A stretch of DNA of 64,000 bases, taken from assembly GCF_014649775.1 (NCBI RefSeq), contig NZ_BMTR01000016.1, forward strand, positions 1-64,000, in the 5' to 3' direction. Both the position numbers and the translations under genes were made by a program. This DNA is from Streptomyces longisporoflavus (GTDB lineage: Bacteria; Actinomycetota; Actinomycetes; Streptomycetales; Streptomycetaceae). A model generated the notes under the pieces. It was not told the origin of the DNA and ran no database searches. It was given only the letters and a program-made list of their open reading frames with translations. Of this stretch, positions 8,245-17,158 are shown piece after piece; the first letter of the stretch is position 1; every line of letters starts with the position of its first letter.

Positions 8245-9077
8245 CCCTCGCAGCCGCTGCGGCGACAGCAGCAAATGCCCCTCTGACAGCAGCCGCCAAT
8301 GCCCCTCTGGCGGCCAACGCTCCCCAAGGCTTCCTCTCCCCGACGGGAGTGGAGATCGCCTTCCTCCTGGTCGGCCTCGTCACCCTCGGCTCGGCGATCG
8401 TCACCGTCACCACCAAGCAGCTGGTGCACGCCGCCCTGTGGCTCGTGGCGACGCTCGGCGGCCTGGCCGTCGAGTACCTCCTGCTCACCGCCGAGTTCAT
8501 CGCCTGGGTACAGGTACTGATCTACGTCGGCTCCGTCGTCGTCCTCCTCCTGTTCGGACTGATGCTCACGCGGGCCCCCATCGGCCGCTCCCCGGACGCC
8601 GATTCGGGCAACCGCCCGGTCGCGCTCGCGGTGGCCGTCCTCGCGGCGGGCTCCCTGGTCTGGGTGGTCGTCGACGCCTTCCGGACCACCTGGATCGACC
8701 TCGACCGCGCCGCCGACGAGGCCCAGGGCTCCACCGCCGTGACCGGAAAGTTCCTCTTCCGGCACTGGGTGCTGCCCTTCGAGGCCCTCTCGGTCCTGCT
8801 CCTCGCCGCCCTGGTCGGCGCGATCGTCCTCTCCCGCAGGAACGCCCGCATGACCCGCCTGAACGACACCCCCGGCGACCCCCGAACCCCCGGCGACCCC
8901 CGAACCCCCGGCGACCCCCGAACCCCCGGCGACCCCCGCACGCCTGGTGCCACCGGCACGCTCGGGAAACCCCGACCCCCCGGTGCCACCCGCACGAGCG
9001 GTGACACCCGCACGAGCGGCAACCCCCGCACGAACGGTGCCCCCAGCGACGCCCCCAGCGACAAGGAGCAGCGCTGA
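8241..9077 (+). CDS. nuoJ: NADH-quinone oxidoreductase subunit J with repeat tail
   Basis: 278 aa from a GTG overlapping the nuoI stop. Five hydrophobic segments follow an Ala/Asn-rich N-terminus; the conserved NuoJ/ND6 region is around EYLLLTAEFIAWVQVLIYVG (glycine-bearing helix 3). The C-terminal 60 residues are hydrophilic, with four GDPRTP hexapeptides followed by degenerate threonine/proline copies. It is a membrane-arm subunit. The stop shares one base with the nuoK ATG. Confidence 0.93.
   Translation: MTLAAAAATAANAPLTAAANAPLAANAPQGFLSPTGVEIAFLLVGLVTLGSAIVTVTTKQLVHAALWLVATLGGLAVEYLLLTAEFIAWVQVLIYVGSVVVLLLFGLMLTRAPIGRSPDADSGNRPVALAVAVLAAGSLVWVVVDAFRTTWIDLDRAADEAQGSTAVTGKFLFRHWVLPFEALSVLLLAALVGAIVLSRRNARMTRLNDTPGDPRTPGDPRTPGDPRTPGDPRTPGATGTLGKPRPPGATRTSGDTRTSGNPRTNGAPSDAPSDKEQR
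8868..8943 (+). repeat. 18-bp coding minisatellite (GDPRTP units) in nuoJ
   Basis: Four 18-bp units with the core CCCGGCGACCCCCGAAC encode GDPRTP in the NuoJ tail. The unit keeps frame. Degenerate copies continue toward the stop codon. Confidence 0.88.
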
Positions 9078-9463
9078 TGCACCTCGCCTATCCCGCCGTC
9101 CTGGCCGCCCTCCTCTTCTGCGTAGGCCTGTACGGAGTGCTCGCCCGGCGCAACGCGATCCTCGTCCTGATGTCCGTCGAGCTCATGCTCAACGCCGTCA
9201 ACCTCAACCTGGTCGCCTTCGACGTCTGGCTCCGCGACGCCCTCCACTCCGGCCAGGCCCTGACCCTGTTCACCATCGCCATCGCCGCGGCGGAGATCGG
9301 CATCGGCCTCGCGATCGTCCTGGCGGTCTACCGCAACCGCGGCTCCTCCGCCGTCGACGAACTCCGCGACACCGCCGAGGGCCCCGACGACCCCGATGAC
9401 GACGCCGAGGGCGTGGCCGCCGAGGAGCCCGCCCCGGCACAGAAGGCTGAGGCCGCCGCGTGA
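9077..9463 (+). CDS. nuoK: NADH-quinone oxidoreductase subunit K
   Basis: 128 aa with three hydrophobic helices. The second helix holds the conserved glutamate of NuoK/ND4L in LMSVELMLNAVNLNLV, and a second glutamate sits in AIAAAEIGIGLAIVLA; both belong to the proton path. The last 30 residues form an acidic tail that is absent from typical 100-residue NuoK. It overlaps nuoJ by one base and nuoL by four. Confidence 0.94.
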   Translation: MHLAYPAVLAALLFCVGLYGVLARRNAILVLMSVELMLNAVNLNLVAFDVWLRDALHSGQALTLFTIAIAAAEIGIGLAIVLAVYRNRGSSAVDELRDTAEGPDDPDDDAEGVAAEEPAPAQKAEAAA

Positions 9464-11454
9464 CCACGACCACCCTCGCCGTACTCGTCCCCCTCCTGCC
9501 GTTCCTCGGCGCGGTCGCCGGTCTGCTGCTCGGCCGCACCGTCCCCGGTCTCGTACGCCCCCTCGCGGTGCTGCCCACCCTGGTGGCGCTGGCCCTCGCC
9601 GTCCTGGTCGCCGCCCGCCACGGCGGCGGCGCCGACATCGACTCCGCCACCGAGCTCACCCCGACCGGCTCGGTCCCCATCGAACTCGCCCTGCACGTCG
9701 ACGGCTTCGCCGCCCTCGTCGCCGTCCTGGTCGGCGTCGTCGCCACCTGCGTGCAGATCTACTCGACGGGCTACCTGCGCGACGACCCGCGCTACCCCTC
9801 GTACGCCGCTCTCGTCTCCCTCTTCACCTCCGCGATGCTGCTCGTCGTCTACTCCGGCGACCTGATGGTGCTCCTGGTCGGCTGGGAGATCATGGGCATC
9901 TGCTCGTACTTCCTCGTCGGCCACTACTGGGAGACGCCTGAAGCCCGCGCCGCCTCCCTCAAGGCCTTCCTGGTCACCAAGCTCGGCGACGTCCCCTTCC
10001 TGATCGGCCTGTTCGCGCTCGCAGTCGACGCCGGGTCGTTCCGCATCACGACCGTCCTCGCGACGGTCGCGGGCGGCGGCCTCGACCACCCGACACTGAT
10101 CGCCCTGCTTCTCCTCGCCGGCGTGGCGGGCAAGTCCGCGCAGTTCCCGCTGCACACCTGGCTGCCCGACGCGATGGCGGGCCCCACGCCCGTCTCCGCG
10201 CTCATCCACGCCGCGACGATGGTCGCCGCCGGTGTCTACTTCGTGGCCCGGCTCCTCCCCGTCTTCGCCGCCTCGTCGGCGGCACTGGTCGTCCTCGCCG
10301 TCATGGCCGCCGTCACGATGGCGGGTTCGGCACTCGCCGCGCTCGCCCAGGACGACATCAAGCGCGTCCTCGCGTACTCGACGATCGGCCAGCTCGGCTA
10401 TCTGACCGGCGCCCTCGCCGTCGGCGACCGCGGTGCCGCCGTCTTCCACCTCCTGTCGCACGGTGCCTTCAAGGCGCTCCTCTTCCTCGGCGCGGGCGTG
10501 ATCATCCACGCCGCCGGCACGAACTCCCTCGCCGCGATGTCCCGTATGAAGGGCCTGCGCGACCGGGTCCCCGACGCCTTCTGGACGATGACCGTGGCGC
10601 TCCTCGCGCTCGCCGCGATCCCGCCCTTCAGCGGCTTCTTCTCCAAGGAAGCCGTCCTGGGTGCCGCCGAACACGCGGCCACCGGTCACTCCGAGACCGC
10701 GCCCACCGCGGCGGGCTGGATCGTCCTGGTCGCCGGCCTGCTGACCGCCCTCCTCACCGCCGCCTACGCGACGCGTCTGTGGCTGCTCGCCTTCAACGGC
10801 AAGGGCCCCGAGGCCCCGGACCACGGAAGGCAACCCATCACCATGACGGCCGTGCTCTGGGTGCTCGCCGTCCCCTCACTCGCCTTCGGCCTCACCGTCG
10901 GCGTCCTGCCGGACTGGTTCGACGGCCACTCGCTCACCCCGACCCTCACCACCTCCGTCCTCGGCACGGGATTCGCCCTGGTCGGCGGGCTCGTCACGTA
11001 CGGGGCGTGGCGTCACACCACGGCGCTCGCCGTCCGCCACCCGATGGGCGCGGTCGCCGTCGACTCCGGAGCCGACGCGGGCCAGGTCGAAGCCGAGGCC
11101 ATCGCCACGCACGCCCCCGCCTACGGAGACGTGGCCGCCGCCCACGACCCGGCCGACCCCGGCCGCCTCCTGCTCGGCCCGCTGCACCGGCACGCCGCCG
11201 TCGGCTTCCACCTCGACGCCGTCTACGCCGCCCTGTTCGTGCGCCCCGTGCAGGCCGCCGCACGCCTCGTACGGTTCCTCGACCGCGAGGTCGTCGACAC
11301 GTACGTACGCGGTGCCGGCACCGCACCCCGCTGGCTGGGCGCGGCCGTCCGCCGCGCACAGACCGGCAACGTGCAGACCTACCTGAGCGCGCTGCTCGCG
11401 GGCACCGTCGTCCTGGCCGTCGCCGCCGTCCTCGTCGCCACCGCCGGAGCGTGA
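9460..11454 (+). CDS. nuoL: NADH-quinone oxidoreductase subunit L (antiporter-like)
   Basis: 664 aa, about 15-16 helices. Key antiporter residues are kept: E143 in GWEIMGICSYF and K225 in AGVAGKSAQFP, followed by LHTWLPDAM. Residues past about 550 correspond to the lateral helix and terminal membrane segment. NuoL is the distal proton-pumping subunit. The GTG start overlaps the nuoK stop; six bases separate it from nuoM. Confidence 0.94.
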   Translation: MTTTTLAVLVPLLPFLGAVAGLLLGRTVPGLVRPLAVLPTLVALALAVLVAARHGGGADIDSATELTPTGSVPIELALHVDGFAALVAVLVGVVATCVQIYSTGYLRDDPRYPSYAALVSLFTSAMLLVVYSGDLMVLLVGWEIMGICSYFLVGHYWETPEARAASLKAFLVTKLGDVPFLIGLFALAVDAGSFRITTVLATVAGGGLDHPTLIALLLLAGVAGKSAQFPLHTWLPDAMAGPTPVSALIHAATMVAAGVYFVARLLPVFAASSAALVVLAVMAAVTMAGSALAALAQDDIKRVLAYSTIGQLGYLTGALAVGDRGAAVFHLLSHGAFKALLFLGAGVIIHAAGTNSLAAMSRMKGLRDRVPDAFWTMTVALLALAAIPPFSGFFSKEAVLGAAEHAATGHSETAPTAAGWIVLVAGLLTALLTAAYATRLWLLAFNGKGPEAPDHGRQPITMTAVLWVLAVPSLAFGLTVGVLPDWFDGHSLTPTLTTSVLGTGFALVGGLVTYGAWRHTTALAVRHPMGAVAVDSGADAGQVEAEAIATHAPAYGDVAAAHDPADPGRLLLGPLHRHAAVGFHLDAVYAALFVRPVQAAARLVRFLDREVVDTYVRGAGTAPRWLGAAVRRAQTGNVQTYLSALLAGTVVLAVAAVLVATAGA

Positions 11455-11460
11455 GCAGCC

Positions 11461-13059
11461 GTGATCGATATCAGTGAATCCGTGATGCAGCTTCTTCTGG
11501 CGTTGATCGTCGTCGGCCCGCTCATCGGCGCCGTCGCGGCTCTCCTGCCCGCACCGCCCGGACTGAAGGGGAAGTCACCCGACCAGGCGGTGCTGCGCCA
11601 CGGCGTGATCGTCACCGGCGCAATTCTCATCGCCGCGATCGTCCTGGCGTTTGGCTTCGACCATGACAACCCGTCAAAGATGCAGGCCACGACCGATATC
11701 AGCTGGATTCCCGCACTCGACGTGCGCATCCACCTCGGCATCGACGGCATCTCGCTCCCCCTCCTGGTCCTGACCGCGCTCCTGACCTTCCTCTGCGCGC
11801 TGTACTCCTACTTCAAAATGCCGTCGGGCCCGTCTCCCAAGGCATTTGTCGCGCTGATCCTCGTGCTCGAGTCCGGCACCCTCGCGACCTTCGCCGTCCT
11901 CGATCTGCTGCTGTTCTTCCTGGCGTTCGAGATGGTCCTCATCCCGATGTACTTCCTCATCGCACGCTGGGGCGGCGCCGAACGCACGCAGGCCGCCTGG
12001 AAGTTCATCCTCTACACCCTGCTCGGCTCCGTCGTGATGCTGCTCGGCCTCCTCCTCATCGGCCTCAAGTCCGGCACATTCGACATGGTGGCACTCGCCA
12101 CTGACAACGGTCCGAGGCTGAGCACATCCGTGCAGGTCATCGCCGTTCTGGCGATCGGGATCGGCCTCGCGGTCAAGACGCCGATGTGGCCGCTGCACAG
12201 CTGGTTGCCGGACGCGCACACCGCCGCGCCCACCGTCGGCTCGGTCCTGCTGGCCGGCGTACTGCTGAAGATGGGTACGTACGGATTCGTCCGGATTCTG
12301 CTGCCGATCGCGCCCGACGGCATGCACACCTTCGCGCCGTACCTCGCGGCCTTCGCGGTCGTCGGAATCATCTACGGTTCGCTCGCCTGCCTCGCCCTCG
12401 CCAAGCAGGGCGCGAAGGGCGATCTCAAGCGCCTCATCGCGTACTCGTCCGTGGGCCACATGGGCTTCGTGCTGCTCGGCATCTCGACGATGAGCCCGAC
12501 CGGCGTGAACGGCGCGCTGTTCGCCAACATCGCGCACGGCCTCATCACCGGCCTGCTGTTCTTCCTCGTCGGCGCGCTCAAGGACCGCACCGGCACCAGC
12601 GACCTCGACACCCTCGCGCAGGAATCGGGCGCCGCGCTGTACGGCAAGGCACCCCGCCTCGGCGGCCTCCTCGCCTTCGGCGCCGTCGCCTCGCTCGGTC
12701 TGCCGGGTCTCGCCGGATTCTGGGGCGAGATGCTCGCCCTGTTCGGCGCGTTCAAGCCCGCCGACGACCTCAGCCGCCCGGCCTTCCTCACCTTCATGGC
12801 CATCGCAGCTGTCGGCACCCTGCTCACCGCCGCGTACATGCTCATCGTCGTACGCCGGGTCTGCATGGGCCCGGTGGCCCCAGGGGCGCGGGGTGCCGCC
12901 AAGACCGAACCCCAAGCGCTCGCCGACGTCCAGGGCTACGAGTTCGCCGCCTGGACCCCGCTCGTCGCCCTCACCGTCCTCGCCGGACTCTGGCCCGCCG
13001 CTCTGCTCGGCCTCACCGACCCGGCCGTGCAGCAGCTCCTCTCGGGAGGCAAGTCGTGA
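11461..13059 (+). CDS. nuoM: NADH-quinone oxidoreductase subunit M (antiporter-like)
   Basis: 532 aa, about 14 helices. E157 in AFEMVLIPMYFLI and the lysine in GLAVKTPMWPLHSWLPDAH match the conserved glutamate/lysine pair of NuoM/ND4. GTG start six bases after nuoL; the stop overlaps the nuoN GTG. Membrane-arm proton-pumping subunit. Confidence 0.94.
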   Translation: MIDISESVMQLLLALIVVGPLIGAVAALLPAPPGLKGKSPDQAVLRHGVIVTGAILIAAIVLAFGFDHDNPSKMQATTDISWIPALDVRIHLGIDGISLPLLVLTALLTFLCALYSYFKMPSGPSPKAFVALILVLESGTLATFAVLDLLLFFLAFEMVLIPMYFLIARWGGAERTQAAWKFILYTLLGSVVMLLGLLLIGLKSGTFDMVALATDNGPRLSTSVQVIAVLAIGIGLAVKTPMWPLHSWLPDAHTAAPTVGSVLLAGVLLKMGTYGFVRILLPIAPDGMHTFAPYLAAFAVVGIIYGSLACLALAKQGAKGDLKRLIAYSSVGHMGFVLLGISTMSPTGVNGALFANIAHGLITGLLFFLVGALKDRTGTSDLDTLAQESGAALYGKAPRLGGLLAFGAVASLGLPGLAGFWGEMLALFGAFKPADDLSRPAFLTFMAIAAVGTLLTAAYMLIVVRRVCMGPVAPGARGAAKTEPQALADVQGYEFAAWTPLVALTVLAGLWPAALLGLTDPAVQQLLSGGKS

Positions 13060-14594
13060 CCGTGGCCGCCGAAAGCGCCGCCGGCGTCGTCCAGTCCGTC
13101 GACTGGCTCGCGATCGCTCCGCCCACCATCGCGGCGGTCGTCGGTCTCCTCGTACTCGTCGCCGACCTCTTCGTGGGCGACAAGAAGAAGGTGCTGCTCG
13201 GCTGGATCTCCGTCGCGGGCCTCGCCGTCGCCGCGCTCTCCCTGCTGCCGATCCTGAACGACGACCGGTCGACGTTCTGCCTGACCGACGGCGCGAACGC
13301 CTGCAGCTACACCGCCGACCGCTTCACGCTCGTCATCCAACTGCTCGTCCTCGGCGGTGCCCTGCTGGCCGGGCTGCTCTCGATGAGCGCCCTGAAGGAC
13401 GCGAACGGCACGGCTGGGCAACTCCCCGAAGGGGAGTTCTGGTTCCTGCTGCTCTCCTCCGCCGCGGGAGCCGCCCTGCTGCCCGCATCACGCGACCTGG
13501 CCACCCTCGTCGTCGCCCTCGAAGTCGCCTCCCTGCCCGCCTTCGCGCTCGTGGGCCTCAGGCACGGCGACAAGCGGTCCTCCGAAGCGGCCCTGAAGTT
13601 CTTCCTCTCCTCCGTCACCGCGACCGCCGTCACGCTGATGGGCGTCAGCTTCGTGTACGCCGCTACCGGCACCCTGCACCTCACGGAGATCGCCGAAGAG
13701 CTCCGGCACGTCGACGGGCAACTGGACACCCTCGCCCAGACCGGCGTCGCCCTGACCCTCGTCGGCTTCGCCTTCAAGGTGGCGGCCGTGCCCTTCCACT
13801 TCTGGGTGCCGGACACGTACGTAGGAGCGCCGCTGCCGGTCGCCGCCTACCTCTCCGTCGTCGGCAAGGCGGTCGGCTTCACCGGCCTGATCCTCGTCAC
13901 CGTCGTCGCCTTCCCGTCGTACGCGGACGTGTGGGGTCCGGCACTGGCCGTACTCGCCGCTCTCACCATGACCGCGGGCAACGTGGCCGCGCTGCGCCAG
14001 CAGGCCACGCGCGCGTACAGCGCGGTACGCCTGCTCGCTTGGTCCTCGGTCGGCCAGGCGGGTTACCTCCTGGTGCCGATCGCGGCGGCCGGATACGCCG
14101 ACAACCCCGCGGAGGCCGAGAAGGCCATCGGCTCCACCGTCGCGTACGCCCTCATGTACGCGGTCGTGAACCTCGGAGGCTTCGCCGTCGTCGCGCTCGT
14201 CGGCCGTACGCAGCGCCTGAACCGCGTCGGCGACTACCGAGGCCTGTACGCCACAAGCCCCCTCGCGGCCCTGGTGCTCGGCTTCTTCCTGCTCTGCCTC
14301 GCGGGCCTGCCGCCGGGCATCATCGGCCTCTTCGCGAAGGTCACCGTCTTCTCGGCGGCGGTCGGCGCGGGCCTGGGCTGGCTCGCCGTGGTGATGGCAG
14401 CGAACGTGGTGATCGCGCTCTTCTACTACCTCCAGTGGACCGCGCTGCTGTTCCGCGCCCCCGAGGGCGAGCCGGTCAAGCACCGCGTCCCGGCCCCCCT
14501 GACGGCGGCCATCGCCCTGGCCGCTGTCCTCGGCATCGCACTCTCCGGAGCGCCGCAACTCGTCCTGAGGTTCTCCGACACCGGCCTGTTCTGA
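13056..14594 (+). CDS. nuoN: NADH-quinone oxidoreductase subunit N (antiporter-like)
   Basis: 512 aa, about 14 helices. The antiporter core contains LEVASLPAFALVGL and GFAFKVAAVPFHFWVPDTY, the NuoN forms of the conserved glutamate and lysine helices. The start is the GTG overlapping the nuoM stop. It is the last gene of the nuo operon; a 188-base gap follows before htpX, without a strong terminator that I can see. Confidence 0.94.
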   Translation: MTVAAESAAGVVQSVDWLAIAPPTIAAVVGLLVLVADLFVGDKKKVLLGWISVAGLAVAALSLLPILNDDRSTFCLTDGANACSYTADRFTLVIQLLVLGGALLAGLLSMSALKDANGTAGQLPEGEFWFLLLSSAAGAALLPASRDLATLVVALEVASLPAFALVGLRHGDKRSSEAALKFFLSSVTATAVTLMGVSFVYAATGTLHLTEIAEELRHVDGQLDTLAQTGVALTLVGFAFKVAAVPFHFWVPDTYVGAPLPVAAYLSVVGKAVGFTGLILVTVVAFPSYADVWGPALAVLAALTMTAGNVAALRQQATRAYSAVRLLAWSSVGQAGYLLVPIAAAGYADNPAEAEKAIGSTVAYALMYAVVNLGGFAVVALVGRTQRLNRVGDYRGLYATSPLAALVLGFFLLCLAGLPPGIIGLFAKVTVFSAAVGAGLGWLAVVMAANVVIALFYYLQWTALLFRAPEGEPVKHRVPAPLTAAIALAAVLGIALSGAPQLVLRFSDTGLF

Positions 14595-14782
14595 CGCGAC
14601 CCACCCCGTCAGGAGCCCCGCTCGGCCGTCACCCGAGCGGCCCACACCGCTCCTGCGCCGCTCCTGCGCGCACAAGGGAACTAGTGCTCCCCGCCTGGCG
14701 TTGACCAGTACGGGAGGGTCCACTGAAGAGTGGAAGCACCAGTAGACAGAGGGTTCCCCCACGCACCACAGGAGGGCGTACC

Positions 14783-15646
14783 GTGCACCGCCGGCACAAC
14801 GGGCTGAAGACCGCCGTACTCCTCGGGGGACTGTCCGCTCTCATTCTCGTCATCGGCAGTTTCTTCGGACGTACGGGCCTGATCGTCGCGCTTTTCGTGG
14901 CGCTCGGCACCAACGCGTACGCGTACTGGAACAGCGACAAGCTCGCCCTGCGCGCGATGCGCGCGCGCCCGGTGAGTGAATTCGAGGCACCACAGCTGTA
15001 TCGCATGGTCCGCGAGCTCTCCACCCAGGCCCGCCAGCCCATGCCCCGTCTCTACATCTCGCCCACCGAGGCGCCGAACGCGTTCGCGACGGGCCGCAAC
15101 CCGCGCAACGCCGCGGTGTGCTGCACCGACGGCATCCTGCGCCTCCTGGACGAGCGAGAGCTGCGAGGCGTCATCGGCCACGAACTCAGCCACGTCTACA
15201 ACCGCGACATCCTGATCTCATCGGTCGCGGGCGCACTCGCCTCGGTGATCATGTTCCTCGTCAACTTCGCCTGGCTGATCCCGATCGGCAGGTCGAACGA
15301 CAACGAAGGCCCCGGCATCTTCGGCATGCTCCTGATCATGCTCCTGGGCCCGCTGGCCGCCTCCGTCATCCAACTCGCGATCAGCCGCTCCAGGGAGTAC
15401 GAGGCGGACGCGTCCGGCGCGCAGCTCACCGGCGACCCACTGGCCCTCGCCAGCGCCCTGCGCAAGCTCGACGCGGGTACGAAACAACTCCCGCTGCCGC
15501 CCGAGCCCCGCCTCGAGACGGCAAGTCACATGATGATTGCGAACCCTTTCCGTCCGGGGCAGGGCATGTCCAAAATGTTTTCCACGCACCCGCCGATGGC
15601 GGAGCGCATCGCCCGGCTCGAGCAGATGGCAGGTCGCCACCAGTGA
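14783..15646 (+). CDS. htpX: M48 family membrane zinc metalloprotease HtpX
   Basis: 287 aa. Two N-terminal membrane segments (about 11-28 and 31-48) precede the catalytic domain with H133-E-L-S-H137 in VIGHELSHVYNRD; the third zinc ligand is the glutamate in SREYEADASGA. Two more hydrophobic segments lie between about 146 and 200. HtpX degrades misfolded membrane proteins at the cytoplasmic face. The GTG start has an AGGAGGGC ribosome site upstream. The stop overlaps the following GTG by three bases, so the next gene is coupled. Confidence 0.92.
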   Translation: MHRRHNGLKTAVLLGGLSALILVIGSFFGRTGLIVALFVALGTNAYAYWNSDKLALRAMRARPVSEFEAPQLYRMVRELSTQARQPMPRLYISPTEAPNAFATGRNPRNAAVCCTDGILRLLDERELRGVIGHELSHVYNRDILISSVAGALASVIMFLVNFAWLIPIGRSNDNEGPGIFGMLLIMLLGPLAASVIQLAISRSREYEADASGAQLTGDPLALASALRKLDAGTKQLPLPPEPRLETASHMMIANPFRPGQGMSKMFSTHPPMAERIARLEQMAGRHQ

Positions 15647-16035
15647 AGACAATTCTCAACGTCATATGGCTAGTCCTCTGCGGCTTCTGGATGTTCCTCG
15701 GCTACCTCGTGGCCGGGGCGCTCCTGTGCATCACGATCATCGGCATCCCGTTCGGTCTCGCCAGCTTCCGGATCGGCCGCTATGCCCTGTGGCCCTTCGG
15801 CTACACGACAGTCGAGCGCCGCGACGCGGGCGCGCCGTCCTGCATCGGCAACGTCCTGTGGCTGATCCTCGGGGGCTGGTGGCTCGCCATCGGCCACATC
15901 GTCACCGGCCTCCTCCTGTGCGTCACGATCATCGGCATCCCGCTGGGCATCGCCAACTTCAAGCTGATTCCGGTGTCGTTGCTGCCGCTGGGCCGCGAAA
16001 TCGTGCGCACGGACCAGCCGTTCGCCGCGCGCTGA
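15643..16035 (+). CDS. YccF-domain inner membrane protein
   Basis: 130 aa. Two copies of a YccF domain are visible, each with a hydrophobic hairpin ending in (T/V)IIGIPxG: CITIIGIPFGLASFRIGRYA and CVTIIGIPLGIANFKLIPVS. The family is a small polytopic membrane protein of unknown function. The GTG start overlaps the htpX stop, so it is probably translated together with the protease; a role in membrane stress is a contextual guess. Confidence 0.85.
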   Translation: MKTILNVIWLVLCGFWMFLGYLVAGALLCITIIGIPFGLASFRIGRYALWPFGYTTVERRDAGAPSCIGNVLWLILGGWWLAIGHIVTGLLLCVTIIGIPLGIANFKLIPVSLLPLGREIVRTDQPFAAR

Positions 16036-16177
16036 TACGACCGCCCCGCCCCGGGGCCCGCCTGTGGCCCCAGAGCCCGCCTGTGGCATACGCCGCACCT
16101 CGCCGATCACCGCAACCGCGTCCCGCGCTCGTGACGTCCTTCAGGACAACAGCACGACAGAGGGGCAGGTTCACCGC

Positions 16178-16444
16178 ATGGGCATCATCAGCTGGATCGT
16201 TCTAGGGCTGCTCGCCGGTGTCGTGGCCAAGGTCCTGCTGCCCGGCCGCGACCCGGGCGGTTTCATCGGGACGACCGTCATCGGCATCGCCGGCGCCTTC
16301 ATCGGCGGCTGGCTCTCCGCCCGCTACTTCGACCGCCCGATAGCCACCGACATCTACGACGGCGCGACCTGGGCAGCCGCGATCGGCGGCTCGCTCGTCC
16401 TGCTCGTCGCCTACCGCATCCTCTTCGGCCACTCGCGCCGCTGA
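16178..16444 (+). CDS. GlsB/YeaQ/YmgE family membrane protein
   Basis: 88 aa with three hydrophobic segments. The pattern GIISWIVLGLLAGVVAK, the GGFIGTTVIGIAGAFIGGWL segment and a third helix near the C-terminus are typical of the small 'transglycosylase-associated' family, which is linked to envelope stress but has no proven enzyme activity. The ATG at 16178 has GAGGGGC upstream. It is followed by a strong terminator shared with convergent yajQ. Confidence 0.88.
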   Translation: MGIISWIVLGLLAGVVAKVLLPGRDPGGFIGTTVIGIAGAFIGGWLSARYFDRPIATDIYDGATWAAAIGGSLVLLVAYRILFGHSRR

Positions 16445-16496
16445 GGCCACTCGCGCCACCCGAGGCGCCGATCCCCCGATCTGCGGCCAGCAGCAA

Positions 16497-16525
16497 GGGC
16501 GGGCACCCGATGCGGGTGCCCGCCC
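16497..16525. terminator. bidirectional terminator hairpin
   Basis: A perfect 12-bp stem, GGGCGGGCACCC (16497-16508) with GGGTGCCCGCCC (16514-16525), and a five-base loop. No T-tract follows, as is common in Streptomyces. It lies between convergent genes. Confidence 0.85.
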
Positions 16526-16530
16526 TCCGG

Positions 16531-16617
16531 CGTCTTACGACGAGAGATTCCCCAGTAAGTACTGATGAGGCCTGACGAGGGCTCACCAGTACGTACTGGG
16601 TGAACACGAGTAAGACG
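16531..16617. repeat. long imperfect inverted repeat / cruciform
   Basis: Nested arms: CGTCTTAC (16531-16538) pairs perfectly with GTAAGACG (16610-16617). Inside, CCCAGTAAGTACTG (16551-16564) pairs with CAGTACGTACTGGG (16587-16600) with one mismatch. The right inner arm is itself a 12-bp palindrome. It lies 53 bases past the yajQ stop on that gene's strand, and may be a second terminator or a protein or recombination site. Confidence 0.7.
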
Positions 16618-16621
16618 GTCG

Positions 16622-16692
16622 CCTACCGGCGTGCACGAACTACGCCCACCGGCAGTTGAAGAACTACGCCTACCGGTAGTTGACGAACTGCA
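16622..16692. repeat. three 23-24-bp tandem copies covering the yajQ 3' end
   Basis: Units at 16622, 16645 and 16669 share C(C/T)(C/T)ACCGGC-(a)GTTGA-GAACTACG on the plus strand. The last unit encodes the final codons and stop of yajQ; the other two are downstream, untranslated copies. The 24-base period equals eight codons. Confidence 0.8.
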
Positions 16693-17158
16693 CCGCGAAA
16701 TCGAAGTCCTGCCCCTTGAGCAGCGCCTGTACGGCCTGCAGGTCATCGCGGCTCTTCGAGCTGACCCGCAGCTCGTCGCCCTGAACCTGTGCCTTGACGC
16801 CCTTCGGGCCCTCATCGCGGATGATCTTGGCAACCTTCTTGGCGTTCTCCTGGGAGATGCCCTCCTCGATGGAGGCGAAGATCTTGTACTCCTTGCCGGA
16901 CAGCTGCGGCTCACCCGCGTCCAGCGACTTCAGGGAGATGCCGCGCTTGATCAGCTTGGACTGGAAGATGTCGAGGATCGCCTTGACCCGCTCCTCGCCG
17001 TTCGCCTCCATCAGGATCTTCTCGCCGGACCAGGCGATCGAGGCACCCGTGCCCTTGAAGTCGTAGCGCTGCGAAATCTCCTTGGCGGCCTGGTTGAGGG
17101 CGTTGTCGACCTCCTGCCGCTCGACCTTCGAGACGATGTCGAAACTGGAGTCGGCCAT
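16670..17158 (-). CDS. yajQ: YajQ family nucleotide-binding protein
   Basis: 162 aa, matching the usual family length, with start MADSSFDIVSKVERQEVDNA and end VQFVNYR, both diagnostic. YajQ folds as two alpha/beta RNP-like domains. Members bind nucleic acid, and a Xanthomonas homologue binds cyclic di-GMP; the role in Streptomyces is not established. The ATG has CACAGGA upstream. The stop codon lies inside a tandem repeat, and the transcript should end at the hairpins at 16497-16617. Confidence 0.93.
   Translation of the reverse strand: MADSSFDIVSKVERQEVDNALNQAAKEISQRYDFKGTGASIAWSGEKILMEANGEERVKAILDIFQSKLIKRGISLKSLDAGEPQLSGKEYKIFASIEEGISQENAKKVAKIIRDEGPKGVKAQVQGDELRVSSKSRDDLQAVQALLKGQDFDFAVQFVNYR

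Noticed and set aside
16064..16177. Longer start for the GlsB/YeaQ-like protein
   Set aside because: The family begins at MGIISWIVLG, and the ribosome site precedes the ATG at 16178.
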